Made by a program: the position numbers and the translations under genes. Shown here one piece after another: positions 47,434-56,321 of a DNA stretch of 64,000 nucleotides. The notes under the pieces were generated by a model, which saw nothing but the letters and a program-made list of their open reading frames with translations, ran no database searches and was not told where the DNA came from. Each line of letters opens with the position of its first letter. Within the stretch, counting starts at the first letter, position 1. Source of the DNA: Phocaeicola barnesiae DSM 18169 = JCM 13652 (GTDB taxonomy: Bacteria; Bacteroidota; Bacteroidia; Bacteroidales; Bacteroidaceae); NCBI RefSeq assembly GCF_000374585.1, contig NZ_KB894652.1:62001-126000 (forward strand), written 5' to 3'.

Positions 47434-48306
47434 ATGGATAAGAACAAGAAACTGGTAATAATCATTGCTGTTTTGGTGGTTGTGATTGCGGTTGTAGGCT
47501 TCCTGGCTTTCAACGAGTCACGCAAAAACAAAGAAATGAGTGAACTGTTTGCTGTAGAAAAACAGGAAATGGAAAATGAATACAGTACTTTCGCTACCCA
47601 GTACGATGAACTGCAGGTGCAGATCAACAACGATTCGTTGAAAGAAAAACTGGAAAGCGAAAAGCTGAAGACCCAACGCCTGCTGGAAGAACTGCGTCAG
47701 GTAAAGACTACAAACGCGGCCGAAATCATGCGTTTGAAGAAAGAGCTGCGTACGGTACGTGCCGTATTGAGAAGCTATGTAATGCAAATTGACTCACTGA
47801 ACAAAATCAATGAAGCACTGACCAAAGAAAACGTGGAAGTGAAGAACAAATATTCGCAAGCCACCGCACAGATCAGCAACCTTTCTGCCGAAAAGAAAAG
47901 CCTGAATGAAAAGGTGACCTTAGCCGCTCAGCTGGATGCGACCAACATTTCTGTGCTTCCGACCAACAAACGAGGCAAAAAGGCTAAAAAAGTGAAAGAT
48001 GTCAAAAAACTGGCTATTTCATTCACCATCGTGAAGAACATTACCGCCACGACAGGGAATAAGACAATCTATGTCCGCATTGCCAAACCGGACAACGAAA
48101 TCCTGACGAAGAGCAGTGCCAACACCTTTGCCTACGAAGACCGCAACATCGGCTACTCCATCAAGAAATACATCGAATATACCGGTGAGGAACAACAAGT
48201 TACCGTATATTGGGATGTAGAAGAATTCCTACCTGCCGGAACCTACCACGTATACTTGTTCGCTGATGGAAATATGATTGGACAAAATGCTTTCTCTTTA
48301 CAATAA
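47434..48306 (+). CDS. membrane-anchored coiled-coil protein, unknown function
   Basis: 290 residues. One N-terminal membrane helix (LVIIIAVLVVVIAVVGFLAF) is followed by a long coiled coil (about 25-165, rich in EKL/ELR heptads). A basic linker (NKRGKKAKKVKDVKK) leads to a C-terminal beta domain (ISFTIVKNITATTGNKTIYV, QVTVYWDVEEFLPAGTYHVYLFADG). Homologues are common in Bacteroides, but I know no function. It is followed by its own terminator. The start at 47434 is preferred, because the upstream in-frame ATG lies in the promoter. Confidence 0.8.
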   Translation: MDKNKKLVIIIAVLVVVIAVVGFLAFNESRKNKEMSELFAVEKQEMENEYSTFATQYDELQVQINNDSLKEKLESEKLKTQRLLEELRQVKTTNAAEIMRLKKELRTVRAVLRSYVMQIDSLNKINEALTKENVEVKNKYSQATAQISNLSAEKKSLNEKVTLAAQLDATNISVLPTNKRGKKAKKVKDVKKLAISFTIVKNITATTGNKTIYVRIAKPDNEILTKSSANTFAYEDRNIGYSIKKYIEYTGEEQQVTVYWDVEEFLPAGTYHVYLFADGNMIGQNAFSLQ

Positions 48307-48324
48307 AAATTGTCTCCAAAGAAT

Positions 48325-48356
48325 ACAGCCCGCCACACCGACGGGCTGTTTCTGTT
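48325..48356 (+). terminator. terminator of the coiled-coil protein gene
   Basis: An 8-bp stem ACAGCCCG (48325-48332) pairs with 48342-48349, followed by TTCTGTTTT. Confidence 0.7.
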
Positions 48357-48417
48357 TTCAAAACCTATAAAAACCTAAACCCCAGATTATCCTTCGACGA
48401 TATTCCATTTTTTATAT

Positions 48418-48425
48418 TATCTTTG
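48418..48425 (+). promoter_or_regulatory. -7 promoter element of the S41 protease gene
   Basis: TATCTTTG, a full match, 25 bp before the ATG. Confidence 0.55.
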
Positions 48426-48450
48426 CCGCTGGAAAACAAACAACCAACTT

Positions 48451-49827
48451 ATGCTGAAAAAATTTTCTTACTGGACTGCTAGCCTGCTCTTTTTATGGGG
48501 AACGTTACTGACCTCGTGCTTTCAGGACCGATCAGTAGAATATTATGCACTGATTCAACCCAAGACCTGGATGTATGAAGTGATGCAACAATATTACCTT
48601 TTCTACGAAGATCTGCCCAGTGAAGAAGACCTGAACTTTTTCAATAAGCCACAGGATTTCCTGAAATCTGTTGTATCCTCGCAAGACCAGAAAAACGGAG
48701 TAACTTTCTCACACGTGGATTCTGTCTTCACCACCTCACGCGCGACGAGTGAAACTCCTACGTTCGGTATCGAAGGAGCGATGGTCCAGGTTCCTTCGGG
48801 AGCGTATGCCATCCGCGTACTTTATATCCAACCGGATTCCCCTGCCGAAGAAGCCGGCATCCATCGGGGCGACTGGATTATCTCGGCCGACAACAAGAAA
48901 ATGAAATCGACCGATTACACCAAATACATCTCCAATCCGACCCAGGCCTATACCTTTACATTGGGGAATTATAACGGTGAAGAATTCGATACCATTCCGC
49001 AGACAGTACAGATGCCTGCACCACGCTACATCGAGGAACATAACCTGCTTTCACAAAAGATGCTCGAAATCGGAGGGAAAAAAGTGGCTTACCTGCTGTA
49101 TAACGAATTCGGCGACCAGGATGAAGAAGCCCTTAACCAATGGTTTACCGACATAGCCTCGGCCAATCCGTCGGACATCATTCTTGACTTGCGCTACAAC
49201 CCGGGCGGCTACTTGAACATGGCTCAAAAACTGGGCTCGATGCTGGCTCCACAAAGTGCACAGGGACAGCCCTTCGTGAAAATGACCTATAACGACAAGT
49301 TGAACCAGGAGGAAGTACTGAAGGTAGACCCTGCACTCATTCCCGGTGGAACTGCCTTGAATTACACCAACCTGTATATTTTAACGACTTCGAACACCGC
49401 ATCCGCTTCGGAAGTCATCATCAACTGCCTGAAACCGTATCTGAAAGAACGGCTGATACAGGTAGGAACCGCCACATTCGGAAAGAACATCGGGCAACAG
49501 CTTTTCACCGATGAGCAGGCTCCGCAACTGGAATTCTGGCTGACGACCATCTACCTGAGCAATTCGGAAGGATTCAAGGACTATTTCGACAACGGACTGA
49601 CACCCGACTATGAACAGGCCGAAGACATGTCCGGCACCCTGGGAGAATTCGCATCTGCCGAAGACGCGCTGATACAGCCCGTATTCACCCATATCCAGAC
49701 AGGAAGCTTCCCGGTATTGCCGGAAGAAGGAGAAGAAACCCTGCAGAAATCGCGTGGAAACTCAGGCAAAAACATACGCATCCTTTACAACTCCATTGCG
49801 TCAAAGCCCCATACAGCAAAAAAATAA
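48451..49827 (+). CDS. S41-family peptidase lipoprotein with PDZ domain
   Basis: 458 residues. Lipobox LLTSC (Cys about residue 23). The PDZ-like module is at about 105-180 (GAYAIRVLYIQPDSPAEEAGIHRGDWI). The S41 catalytic fold follows: DIILDLRYNPGGY, then TASASE (316-321) with the catalytic Ser, and TATFGKNIGQ with the catalytic Lys. It is a C-terminal processing-type protease facing the periplasm or surface. Substrates are unknown. A TATCTTTG element precedes it, and the TolC operon follows after 104 bp. Confidence 0.9.
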   Translation: MLKKFSYWTASLLFLWGTLLTSCFQDRSVEYYALIQPKTWMYEVMQQYYLFYEDLPSEEDLNFFNKPQDFLKSVVSSQDQKNGVTFSHVDSVFTTSRATSETPTFGIEGAMVQVPSGAYAIRVLYIQPDSPAEEAGIHRGDWIISADNKKMKSTDYTKYISNPTQAYTFTLGNYNGEEFDTIPQTVQMPAPRYIEEHNLLSQKMLEIGGKKVAYLLYNEFGDQDEEALNQWFTDIASANPSDIILDLRYNPGGYLNMAQKLGSMLAPQSAQGQPFVKMTYNDKLNQEEVLKVDPALIPGGTALNYTNLYILTTSNTASASEVIINCLKPYLKERLIQVGTATFGKNIGQQLFTDEQAPQLEFWLTTIYLSNSEGFKDYFDNGLTPDYEQAEDMSGTLGEFASAEDALIQPVFTHIQTGSFPVLPEEGEETLQKSRGNSGKNIRILYNSIASKPHTAKK

Positions 49828-49858
49828 GTTGCATTGACAATCTTTTTCAACAATTTAC

Positions 49859-49889
49859 TTGGCTTATTTGTTACAAAGTCATACATTTG
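49859..49889 (+). promoter_or_regulatory. promoter of the TolC-HlyD-ABC-2 operon
   Basis: TTG at 49859-49861 and TACATTTG at 49882-49889 are 20 bp apart, the Bacteroidetes layout. Confidence 0.6.
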
Positions 49890-49931
49890 CATTGTTGCAT
49901 AAGCAACCAAACAAATAAGTCTGAATTGGTA

Positions 49932-51407
49932 ATGAAAAGATTTTTAAGTATTATCTTATTGACTGGGCTGACTCTGGGAGTACACGCCCAGCGGGTTCTG
50001 ACCCTGGACAGTTGCCGAGTACTGGCCCTTGAAAACAACAAGGAGCTACGTATCGCCCAAGAAAAAATAAATGCTGCCCACTACCAAAAGAAGGCCGCAT
50101 TTACGAACTATCTGCCCAAAATCGACGTGACCGGTACTTACATGCGTACCCAGAAAGAGATTTCCCTGCTCAGTGACGAACAGAAACAGACCATCGGGAA
50201 TATAGGTACCACCGCCAGCAATCAGATTCAGCAGGCCTTCCAGCAAATCGCAGCGACCAATCCAGGACTGGCTGCCTCCCTGCAACCGATAGCCGGTCTT
50301 CTCGGCCAGGTAGCCCCCAGTTTCGAAGGGGCACTGAACGCTATGGGACAAAGCGTGGTAGACGCCTTCCGGACCGATACACGGAACATGTATGCCGGTG
50401 CGGCTACACTGACCCAACCCCTCTACATGGGAGGCAAAATCATGGCCTACAACAAGATTACCCGCTATGCCGAACAACTGGCCGAATCACAGCACGCTAC
50501 CGAAACCCAGAACCTCATCCTGAATACCGACCAGGCATACTGGCAGGTCGTATCACTGACCAACAAGAAGAAACTGGCGGAAAGCTACCTGTCGCTCGTA
50601 CAGAAACTGGATGCCGATGTAGACAAGATGATTCAGGAAGGCGTAGCCACCCGTGCCGACGGACTCAGCGTAAAAGTCAAGGTGAACGAGGCCGAAATGA
50701 CACTCACCCAGGTAGAGAACGGGTTGAGCTTGTCGAAAATGCTGCTCTGCCAGCTTTGTGGCCTCCCATTGGAGAGCGACATCCAGCTGACCGATGAAAA
50801 CATGGATAACCTGACGCTTCCTTCCACCTATACCGAAAGTAATGTCAACACCGCGTTGGCCAACCGGGAAGAACTGAAGAGTCTGGAACTGGCCCAGAAA
50901 ATATACCAACAGAAGGTCAATGTAGTACGTTCGGAATTCCTGCCGACCGTTGCCTTCACGGCCAACTACCTCGTCACCAACCCTTCTCTTTACAACGGGT
51001 TCGAAAACAAATTCCGGGGAATGTGGGCCGCTGGAATCATGGTGAAGATTCCGGTCTTCCATTGGGGCGAAGGCCTTTACAAGGTAAAAGCCGCCAAGGC
51101 AGAAGCGAACATCGCCCGCTACCAACTGGAAGACGTTAAGGAAAAGGTGGAACTGCAAGTGACCCAAAGCTCCTACAAAGTGAACGAAGCGACCAAGAAA
51201 CTGGCCATGGCCCAGAAGAACATGGAAAAGGCAGACGAGAACCTGCGCTATGCCAACCTGGGATTCAAGGAAGGAGTCATTCCTACCAGCAACGTACTGG
51301 AAGCACAAACCGCCTGGCTATCGGCTCAATCCGGAAAAATAGACGCCCAGATAGACCTGAAAATGAGTGAAATCTACTTAAACAAATCAATGGGAACATT
51401 AAAATAA
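49932..51407 (+). CDS. TolC-family outer-membrane efflux protein
   Basis: 491 residues. Signal peptide ends at GVHAQ (about residue 20). Two outer-membrane-efflux (OEP) repeats with long helices follow (LALENNKELRIAQEKINAAHYQKKAAFTN; LEAQTAWLSAQSGKIDAQIDL). It forms the outer-membrane channel of an exporter. It is first of four genes at 8-12 bp spacing with a membrane-fusion protein and two ABC-2 permeases. I chose ATG 49932, where the signal peptide begins. Confidence 0.93.
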   Translation: MKRFLSIILLTGLTLGVHAQRVLTLDSCRVLALENNKELRIAQEKINAAHYQKKAAFTNYLPKIDVTGTYMRTQKEISLLSDEQKQTIGNIGTTASNQIQQAFQQIAATNPGLAASLQPIAGLLGQVAPSFEGALNAMGQSVVDAFRTDTRNMYAGAATLTQPLYMGGKIMAYNKITRYAEQLAESQHATETQNLILNTDQAYWQVVSLTNKKKLAESYLSLVQKLDADVDKMIQEGVATRADGLSVKVKVNEAEMTLTQVENGLSLSKMLLCQLCGLPLESDIQLTDENMDNLTLPSTYTESNVNTALANREELKSLELAQKIYQQKVNVVRSEFLPTVAFTANYLVTNPSLYNGFENKFRGMWAAGIMVKIPVFHWGEGLYKVKAAKAEANIARYQLEDVKEKVELQVTQSSYKVNEATKKLAMAQKNMEKADENLRYANLGFKEGVIPTSNVLEAQTAWLSAQSGKIDAQIDLKMSEIYLNKSMGTLK

Positions 51408-51415
51408 CAACAGAT

Positions 51416-52402
51416 ATGGCTGAAAAATCTCAACGCAACAACATTCTGCTGGCATTCTTTACCCTGCTTGCAGTAATCGTTATCGTAAGTGTAATCGGAT
51501 TCTTTACCCTGGGGAAAGGTCCGGAAATCATCCAAGGGCAAGCAGAAGCCACCGAATACCGGGTTTCCAGCAAAGTGCCCGGACGTATCCTGAAATATTT
51601 TGTGAGTGAAGGCGACCCGGTAAAAGCCGGCGATACCCTTGCCATACTCGAAGCACCGGACGTAATGGCCAAGCTGACTCAGGCACAGGCCGCCGAACAA
51701 GCCGCACAAGCCATGAACGAAAAAGCCCTGCGCGGTACCCGTTCCGAACAGCTTCAGGCAGCCTATGAAATGTGGCAGAAAGCCAAAGCCGGACTGGAAA
51801 TAGCCGAAAAATCGTACAACCGTGTTAACCGTCTGTACGAAGAAGGGGTCATGTCTGCCCAGAAACGCGACGAAGCCAAAGCCCAATACGAAGCCATGAA
51901 AGCCACTGAACGGGCAGCCAACGCACAATATACCATGGCCAAGAACGGTGCCCAAAAGGAAGACAAGGAAATGGCCGCCGCCCAGGTAGAACGTGCCAAA
52001 GGCGCGGTAGCGGAAGTTTCTTCCTACATCAACGAGACCTACCTGATTGCCTCGGCCGACGGTGAAGTGAGTGAAATCTTCCCGAAGGTAGGCGAACTGG
52101 TCGGAACCGGAGCTCCCATCATGAACATCGCCCAACTGAATGACATGTGGGTGAGCTTCAACGTACGCGAGGACCTACTGAAAGACTTCACGGTAGGCGG
52201 AGAAATCAAGGCAGACATCCCTGCCCTCGAAACGACCGGTACCTTCAAAGTTACCTACATGAAGGATTTGGGAACCTACGCAGCCTGGAAAGCCACCAAG
52301 ACTACGGGTCAATATGACTTGAAAACATTCGAAGTAAAAGCAAAGCCCGTACAGCCCATCGCCAACCTGCGCCCGGGCATGTCAGTCATCATCGAAAAAT
52401 AA
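51416..52402 (+). CDS. HlyD-family periplasmic membrane-fusion protein
   Basis: 328 residues. One N-terminal membrane helix (NNILLAFFTLLAVIVIVSVIG). The biotinyl-lipoyl-like half is RVSSKVPGRILKYFVSEGDPVKAGDTLAILE, then a coiled-coil hairpin (about 80-195), and the beta barrel (VGELVGTGAPIMNIAQLNDMWVSFNVRE). It bridges the inner-membrane permeases and TolC. It resembles the YhiI/EmrA group that works with ABC-2 permeases. Confidence 0.93.
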   Translation: MAEKSQRNNILLAFFTLLAVIVIVSVIGFFTLGKGPEIIQGQAEATEYRVSSKVPGRILKYFVSEGDPVKAGDTLAILEAPDVMAKLTQAQAAEQAAQAMNEKALRGTRSEQLQAAYEMWQKAKAGLEIAEKSYNRVNRLYEEGVMSAQKRDEAKAQYEAMKATERAANAQYTMAKNGAQKEDKEMAAAQVERAKGAVAEVSSYINETYLIASADGEVSEIFPKVGELVGTGAPIMNIAQLNDMWVSFNVREDLLKDFTVGGEIKADIPALETTGTFKVTYMKDLGTYAAWKATKTTGQYDLKTFEVKAKPVQPIANLRPGMSVIIEK

Positions 52403-52414
52403 ACCGGTTGAACC

Positions 52415-53590
52415 ATGTCAATATCTGTCCTTAACAGTCTGTTGCAGATAGCCAGACGGGAAGTATTCCGTATAGCGGTAAAACCCATGTACCTGTTCTG
52501 CATGGTGATAGCACCGGTATTCTGTTACCTGTTCTTCACCACGCTGATGGGGAACGGACTTCCTACGGACCTTCCTGCAGGAATAGTGGACCTTGACAAC
52601 ACTTCAACGACACGGAACATTATCCGCAACCTGGATGCTTTCCAACAGACCAAAATCATAGCGCAATACAGCAGCGTAAGCGAAGCGCGCGAAGCCATGC
52701 AGCGGGGCGAGATCTATTCCTTCTACTATATACCGGAAGGAACCACCGAAGAAGCCCTGGCCAGCCGCCAGCCCAAAGTTTCGTTTTACGTCAATTACTC
52801 GTACCTGATAGCCGGGTCGTTACTCTACCGCGACCAGCGTACCATGTCCGAGCTGGCCGCAGGTGCCATCGGCAGGGCGAACCTCTATGCCCGGGGAGCT
52901 ACGGAAGACCAGGCCATGGGATTCCTGCAACCCATCGTCATCGATACCCATGCCTTGAACAACCCGTGGCTGAACTATTCGGTATACCTGTGTAATACCT
53001 TATTCCCGGGTATCCTGATGCTGCTGATCTTCCTGACCACCTGCTACTCCATCGGAACGGAAATCAAAGAAAATACCGCCAAGGACCTGCTGTCGATGGC
53101 CGACGGCTCCATCGTAACCGCGCTGGTAGGAAAACTGCTGCCGCAGACGGTCGTGTTCTTCATCATGGCGACCTTCCACAACGTCTACCTGTACGGATTC
53201 ATGCATTTCCCGTGCAACAGCGGCATCTTCCCGATGATACTGGCGGGACTGCTCCTGGTACTTGCCTCGCAGGCATTCGGGGTTTTCCTGTTCGGACTGT
53301 TCGGAAGCATGCGGTTATCCATGAGTGCCGCTTCCTTGTGGGGAGTGATTTCATTCTCCATTTCCGGATTCACTTTCCCGGTAATGGCCATGCATCCTAC
53401 CCTTCAGGCACTGAGCAACCTGTTCCCGCTCCGACACTATTTCCTCTTGTATGTCAATCAGGCACTCAACGGCTATCCCATCGTCTATGCATGGCATTCC
53501 GTTGTGGCCCTGCTGCTTTTCATGCTGCTCCCCTTCTTCGTCCTGAAGAAACTCCGGACAGCCATGACAAGCTATGTCTATTTACCGTAA
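52415..53590 (+). CDS. ABC-2 type permease, first of pair
   Basis: 391 residues. One N-terminal helix, a large periplasmic domain (about 45-180: PAGIVDLDNTSTTRNIIRNLDAF, REAMQRGEIYSFYYIPEGT), then five C-terminal helices. This is the YhhJ/YbhS (ABC2_membrane_3) plan. Two permeases in a row imply a heterodimer. No ATP-binding protein is encoded in the operon. Confidence 0.9.
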   Translation: MSISVLNSLLQIARREVFRIAVKPMYLFCMVIAPVFCYLFFTTLMGNGLPTDLPAGIVDLDNTSTTRNIIRNLDAFQQTKIIAQYSSVSEAREAMQRGEIYSFYYIPEGTTEEALASRQPKVSFYVNYSYLIAGSLLYRDQRTMSELAAGAIGRANLYARGATEDQAMGFLQPIVIDTHALNNPWLNYSVYLCNTLFPGILMLLIFLTTCYSIGTEIKENTAKDLLSMADGSIVTALVGKLLPQTVVFFIMATFHNVYLYGFMHFPCNSGIFPMILAGLLLVLASQAFGVFLFGLFGSMRLSMSAASLWGVISFSISGFTFPVMAMHPTLQALSNLFPLRHYFLLYVNQALNGYPIVYAWHSVVALLLFMLLPFFVLKKLRTAMTSYVYLP

Positions 53591-53602
53591 ACCGATATAC
53601 GC

Positions 53603-54865
53603 ATGAAAGAAAAGTCATTCAAAACGATTATCAATCAGGGTCTGGCCGGTCTTTTCCACATCTGCGCACATGAACTGAAGAACGTATTCAAGGACCAGGG
53701 GGTACTGATATTCTTTATCCTGGTTCCCCTGCTCTACCCCTTGCTTTATGCTTTCATCTATACCGATGAAGTGGTACGCGAAGTTCCTGCAGCCGTAGTA
53801 GACCACAGCAAATCATCCATCAGCCGTAAATACCTCCGGTTGATAGATGCCACCCCCGATGTACATATCCAGTCCTATTGTGCCGACATGGAAGAAGCCA
53901 AAGAACTGGTGAAGGAAGGAAGAGTATACGGTATCATCTACATTCCGGAGGATTTCAGCAAGGAACTGGCTGCCGGAAAACAGGCACACGTCAGCCTGTT
54001 CTGCGACATGAGCGGTATGCTCTACTACAAGGCCTTGCTGATGTCGGCCACCAATGCCTCCCTGGAAATCAACAGGCAAATCAAGATTGTACGGTTAGGA
54101 AACACCACCGAAAGACAAGATGAAATCAGTACGGCCCCCATCACTTACGAGCCTGTCTCCCTGTTCAACCCACAGGATGGATTCGCCAGCTTCCTGATAC
54201 CTGCCGTGCTGATACTGATTATCCAGCAGACCCTGCTTCTGGGTATCGGCATGGCCGCAGGTACCGCCCGCGAAAAGAACCGGTACGCCGACCTGATACC
54301 GGCAAGCCGCCACTACCAGGGCACCCTGCGCATCGTATTGGGAAAATCACTCGCCTACCTCCTGATATACGCCATCATCTCGGCTTATATACTCTGTGCG
54401 GTACCGAAGATGTTCAGCCTGGTACAGATTGCTCAGGCAGGTACGTTGCTGGCATTCGTCCTCCCATACCTGCTGGCCTGCATCTTCTTCTCGATGACCT
54501 GCTCCATCTTCATCCATCACCGGGAATCGTGCATGATGATTTATGTGTTCACTTCGCTTCCGCTGCTGTTCATTTCCGGCATTTCGTGGCCGGGAGCAAG
54601 CATACCGGCCTTCTGGAAAGTCTTTTCCTGGATTTTCCCCTCTACGTTCGGTATCAACGGGTTCGTGCGTATCAACAACATGGGAGCTACCCTGTGGGAT
54701 GTACAGACGGAATACCATGCCTTATGGCTACAGGCCGGTATCTATTTTGTCACGACCTGTCTGGTATACCGGTATCAGATTCTCCTGAGCCACAGACATG
54801 CCATCGATAAACTCAAGCAACTGAAACAGAAAAGACTTCTGTTCAAGAAAACAGAGAAAGCCTGA
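53603..54865 (+). CDS. ABC-2 type permease, second of pair
   Basis: 420 residues with the same plan as its neighbour: VPLLYPLLYAFIYTDEVVREVPAAVVDHSKSS near the start, LVKEGRVYGIIYIPEDFSK in the periplasmic part, then C-terminal membrane helices with HHRESCMMIYVFTSLPLLFISGISWP. The basic C-terminal tail (KLKQLKQKRLLFKKTEK) faces the cytoplasm. It ends the operon and its stop codon begins a 10-bp hairpin. Confidence 0.9.
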   Translation: MKEKSFKTIINQGLAGLFHICAHELKNVFKDQGVLIFFILVPLLYPLLYAFIYTDEVVREVPAAVVDHSKSSISRKYLRLIDATPDVHIQSYCADMEEAKELVKEGRVYGIIYIPEDFSKELAAGKQAHVSLFCDMSGMLYYKALLMSATNASLEINRQIKIVRLGNTTERQDEISTAPITYEPVSLFNPQDGFASFLIPAVLILIIQQTLLLGIGMAAGTAREKNRYADLIPASRHYQGTLRIVLGKSLAYLLIYAIISAYILCAVPKMFSLVQIAQAGTLLAFVLPYLLACIFFSMTCSIFIHHRESCMMIYVFTSLPLLFISGISWPGASIPAFWKVFSWIFPSTFGINGFVRINNMGATLWDVQTEYHALWLQAGIYFVTTCLVYRYQILLSHRHAIDKLKQLKQKRLLFKKTEKA

Positions 54866-54905
54866 TTCGATTTACCTTTATTAACAGTCCGGAAGAATCG
54901 AATCA
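54863..54905 (+). terminator. hairpin at the end of the exporter operon
   Basis: A 10-bp perfect stem TGATTCGATT (54863-54872, including the stop codon) pairs with 54896-54905. No strong T-run follows. Confidence 0.5.
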
Positions 54906-54916
54906 GCCGGAATACT

Positions 54917-54964
54917 CGTAGTTTTGCAGACTATAACGAACTTTGTAAAACTACGGGTATTTTT
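54917..54964 (+). terminator. hairpin with T-rich tail before the TonB-like gene
   Basis: CGTAGTTTT (54917-54925) pairs with 54947-54955 and the stem extends through wobble pairs; GGTATTTTTA follows. The TonB-like ATG at 54965 is only 9 bp away, so the structure may be either the operon terminator or an attenuator in front of that gene. Confidence 0.55.
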
Positions 54965-56260
54965 ATGACATTCAATTTGAAATACATCCTCAGTATACTA
55001 GGATTCATCTGCTGCATCTGCTTACAGCTTACAGCGGCCCTTCCTTTTCCCCAGCAACCGGAATCGGCTCCGAAAAAACATTTCAAGATTACAGTCCAGA
55101 ACTCAGGCAAACAGCCGCAGAAAGGAATGATTCTGCGTATTTGGGGCGAACAGGACGAGTTTACCAGCAATGAACAGGGAGTATTCGACTTCGAAGCCGA
55201 ATGTCCGGAAGAGAGCAGCCGTTCCGCTTCCCTTTATTTCCCGGAAAATCCTTCAAGGTCTGCCTATACCTTCCAGCTTCAGACCATTACTTCGGATACG
55301 ATTCTGGTAGTAGACGGCGAGCAAGACATTCTTTCATTCCGACAAAGCAACACACTGTTCCCCATACAAGGAATCGTCAAGGACCAATCGGGAAATCCTT
55401 TGGCCAAGGCACAAATCAGCATACAAGGCACCGGACGCAGGACCCAGACCAACGCTTCCGGAAATTTCACCATCCAGGCCGATTACAACCATCCCATTGT
55501 TATTCGTGCCAACGGAATGAAGAACCAAACACTCAATATCCAATATTTTCTGACTAATCCTGAAATTGAGAAAGCCATTTACATGCAGCCTCAAAATACC
55601 TATCAGGTCTATACAACGGTAGAGAAGATGCCGGAATTTCCAGGAGGCATGAAAGCCTTCCAGCAATACGTCCGGAAAAATCTTCCGCAACAGAATCAAG
55701 TGAAGGAGAAAGGAGTCGTCATCATCCAGTTCATCGTCGAAAAAGACGGAAGCATCTCCAGCCCGACCATCGCCCGCGGCTTCAAGGCCGAATTAGATAC
55801 GCTCTCACTGAATCTGGTCAGCAACATGCCGAAATGGATTCCGGGCGAAGCAGACAACGGCAACAAAGTACGCTGCAAATATTCGGTTCCCATCCAGTTC
55901 AAGCCGAAGGAACCTGAAGCCCCCAAGAAAGTGGCCCCCAAAAAACCGGTAGCCCAACCGGTGAAGCCGGTACAGGACTCACTGGCACAAGATACCCTGG
56001 TTTCCTCCAAGCCACAAGAGGCTATCAAGCCGATGCCGGCAGACAGCCTGAAAACCCTTTCACCGACAGAAGCGGAAACCGTAAAGCCCGTAACTTCCAC
56101 CGACAGCATACCGGGTACTGTTCCGGAACAGGAGCTAATTCCCGCTCCCGGAGACAGCCTGACACATCCTGTCCTGCCACCCGGAAAGGAGTCTCCGGCA
56201 GATACCCGGCAAACACAGGGGAACGACACGATACCGCCGGTGAAAAAGGTTTCAGAATAG
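54965..56260 (+). CDS. TonB-like protein with carboxypeptidase-regulatory domain and Pro-rich tail
   Basis: 431 residues. A signal peptide or anchor (about 1-25) comes first. A CarboxypepD_reg-like module lies at about 135-200 (FPIQGIVKDQSGNPLAKAQISIQGTGRRTQTNASGNF). A TonB C-terminal-type domain is at about 217-320 (MPEFPGGMKAFQQYVRKNL, GVVIIQFIVEKDGSISSPTIARGF, MPKWIPGEADNGNKVRCKYSVPIQF). A Pro/Lys-rich tail of about 110 residues follows. In ordinary TonB the Pro-rich linker comes before this domain, so the order here is reversed. It probably acts in the envelope; energy transduction is not assured. Confidence 0.82.
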   Translation: MTFNLKYILSILGFICCICLQLTAALPFPQQPESAPKKHFKITVQNSGKQPQKGMILRIWGEQDEFTSNEQGVFDFEAECPEESSRSASLYFPENPSRSAYTFQLQTITSDTILVVDGEQDILSFRQSNTLFPIQGIVKDQSGNPLAKAQISIQGTGRRTQTNASGNFTIQADYNHPIVIRANGMKNQTLNIQYFLTNPEIEKAIYMQPQNTYQVYTTVEKMPEFPGGMKAFQQYVRKNLPQQNQVKEKGVVIIQFIVEKDGSISSPTIARGFKAELDTLSLNLVSNMPKWIPGEADNGNKVRCKYSVPIQFKPKEPEAPKKVAPKKPVAQPVKPVQDSLAQDTLVSSKPQEAIKPMPADSLKTLSPTEAETVKPVTSTDSIPGTVPEQELIPAPGDSLTHPVLPPGKESPADTRQTQGNDTIPPVKKVSE

Positions 56261-56272
56261 CCTCTTTTTTCT

Positions 56273-56280
56273 TACCTTTG
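56273..56280 (+). promoter_or_regulatory. -7 promoter element of the DPP-IV gene
   Basis: TACCTTTG, a TAnnTTTG match, 41 bp before the ATG. Confidence 0.5.
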
Positions 56281-56321
56281 CAGGACATGAAAAACTAACC
56301 AATTAAAACAAGATAGAATCA

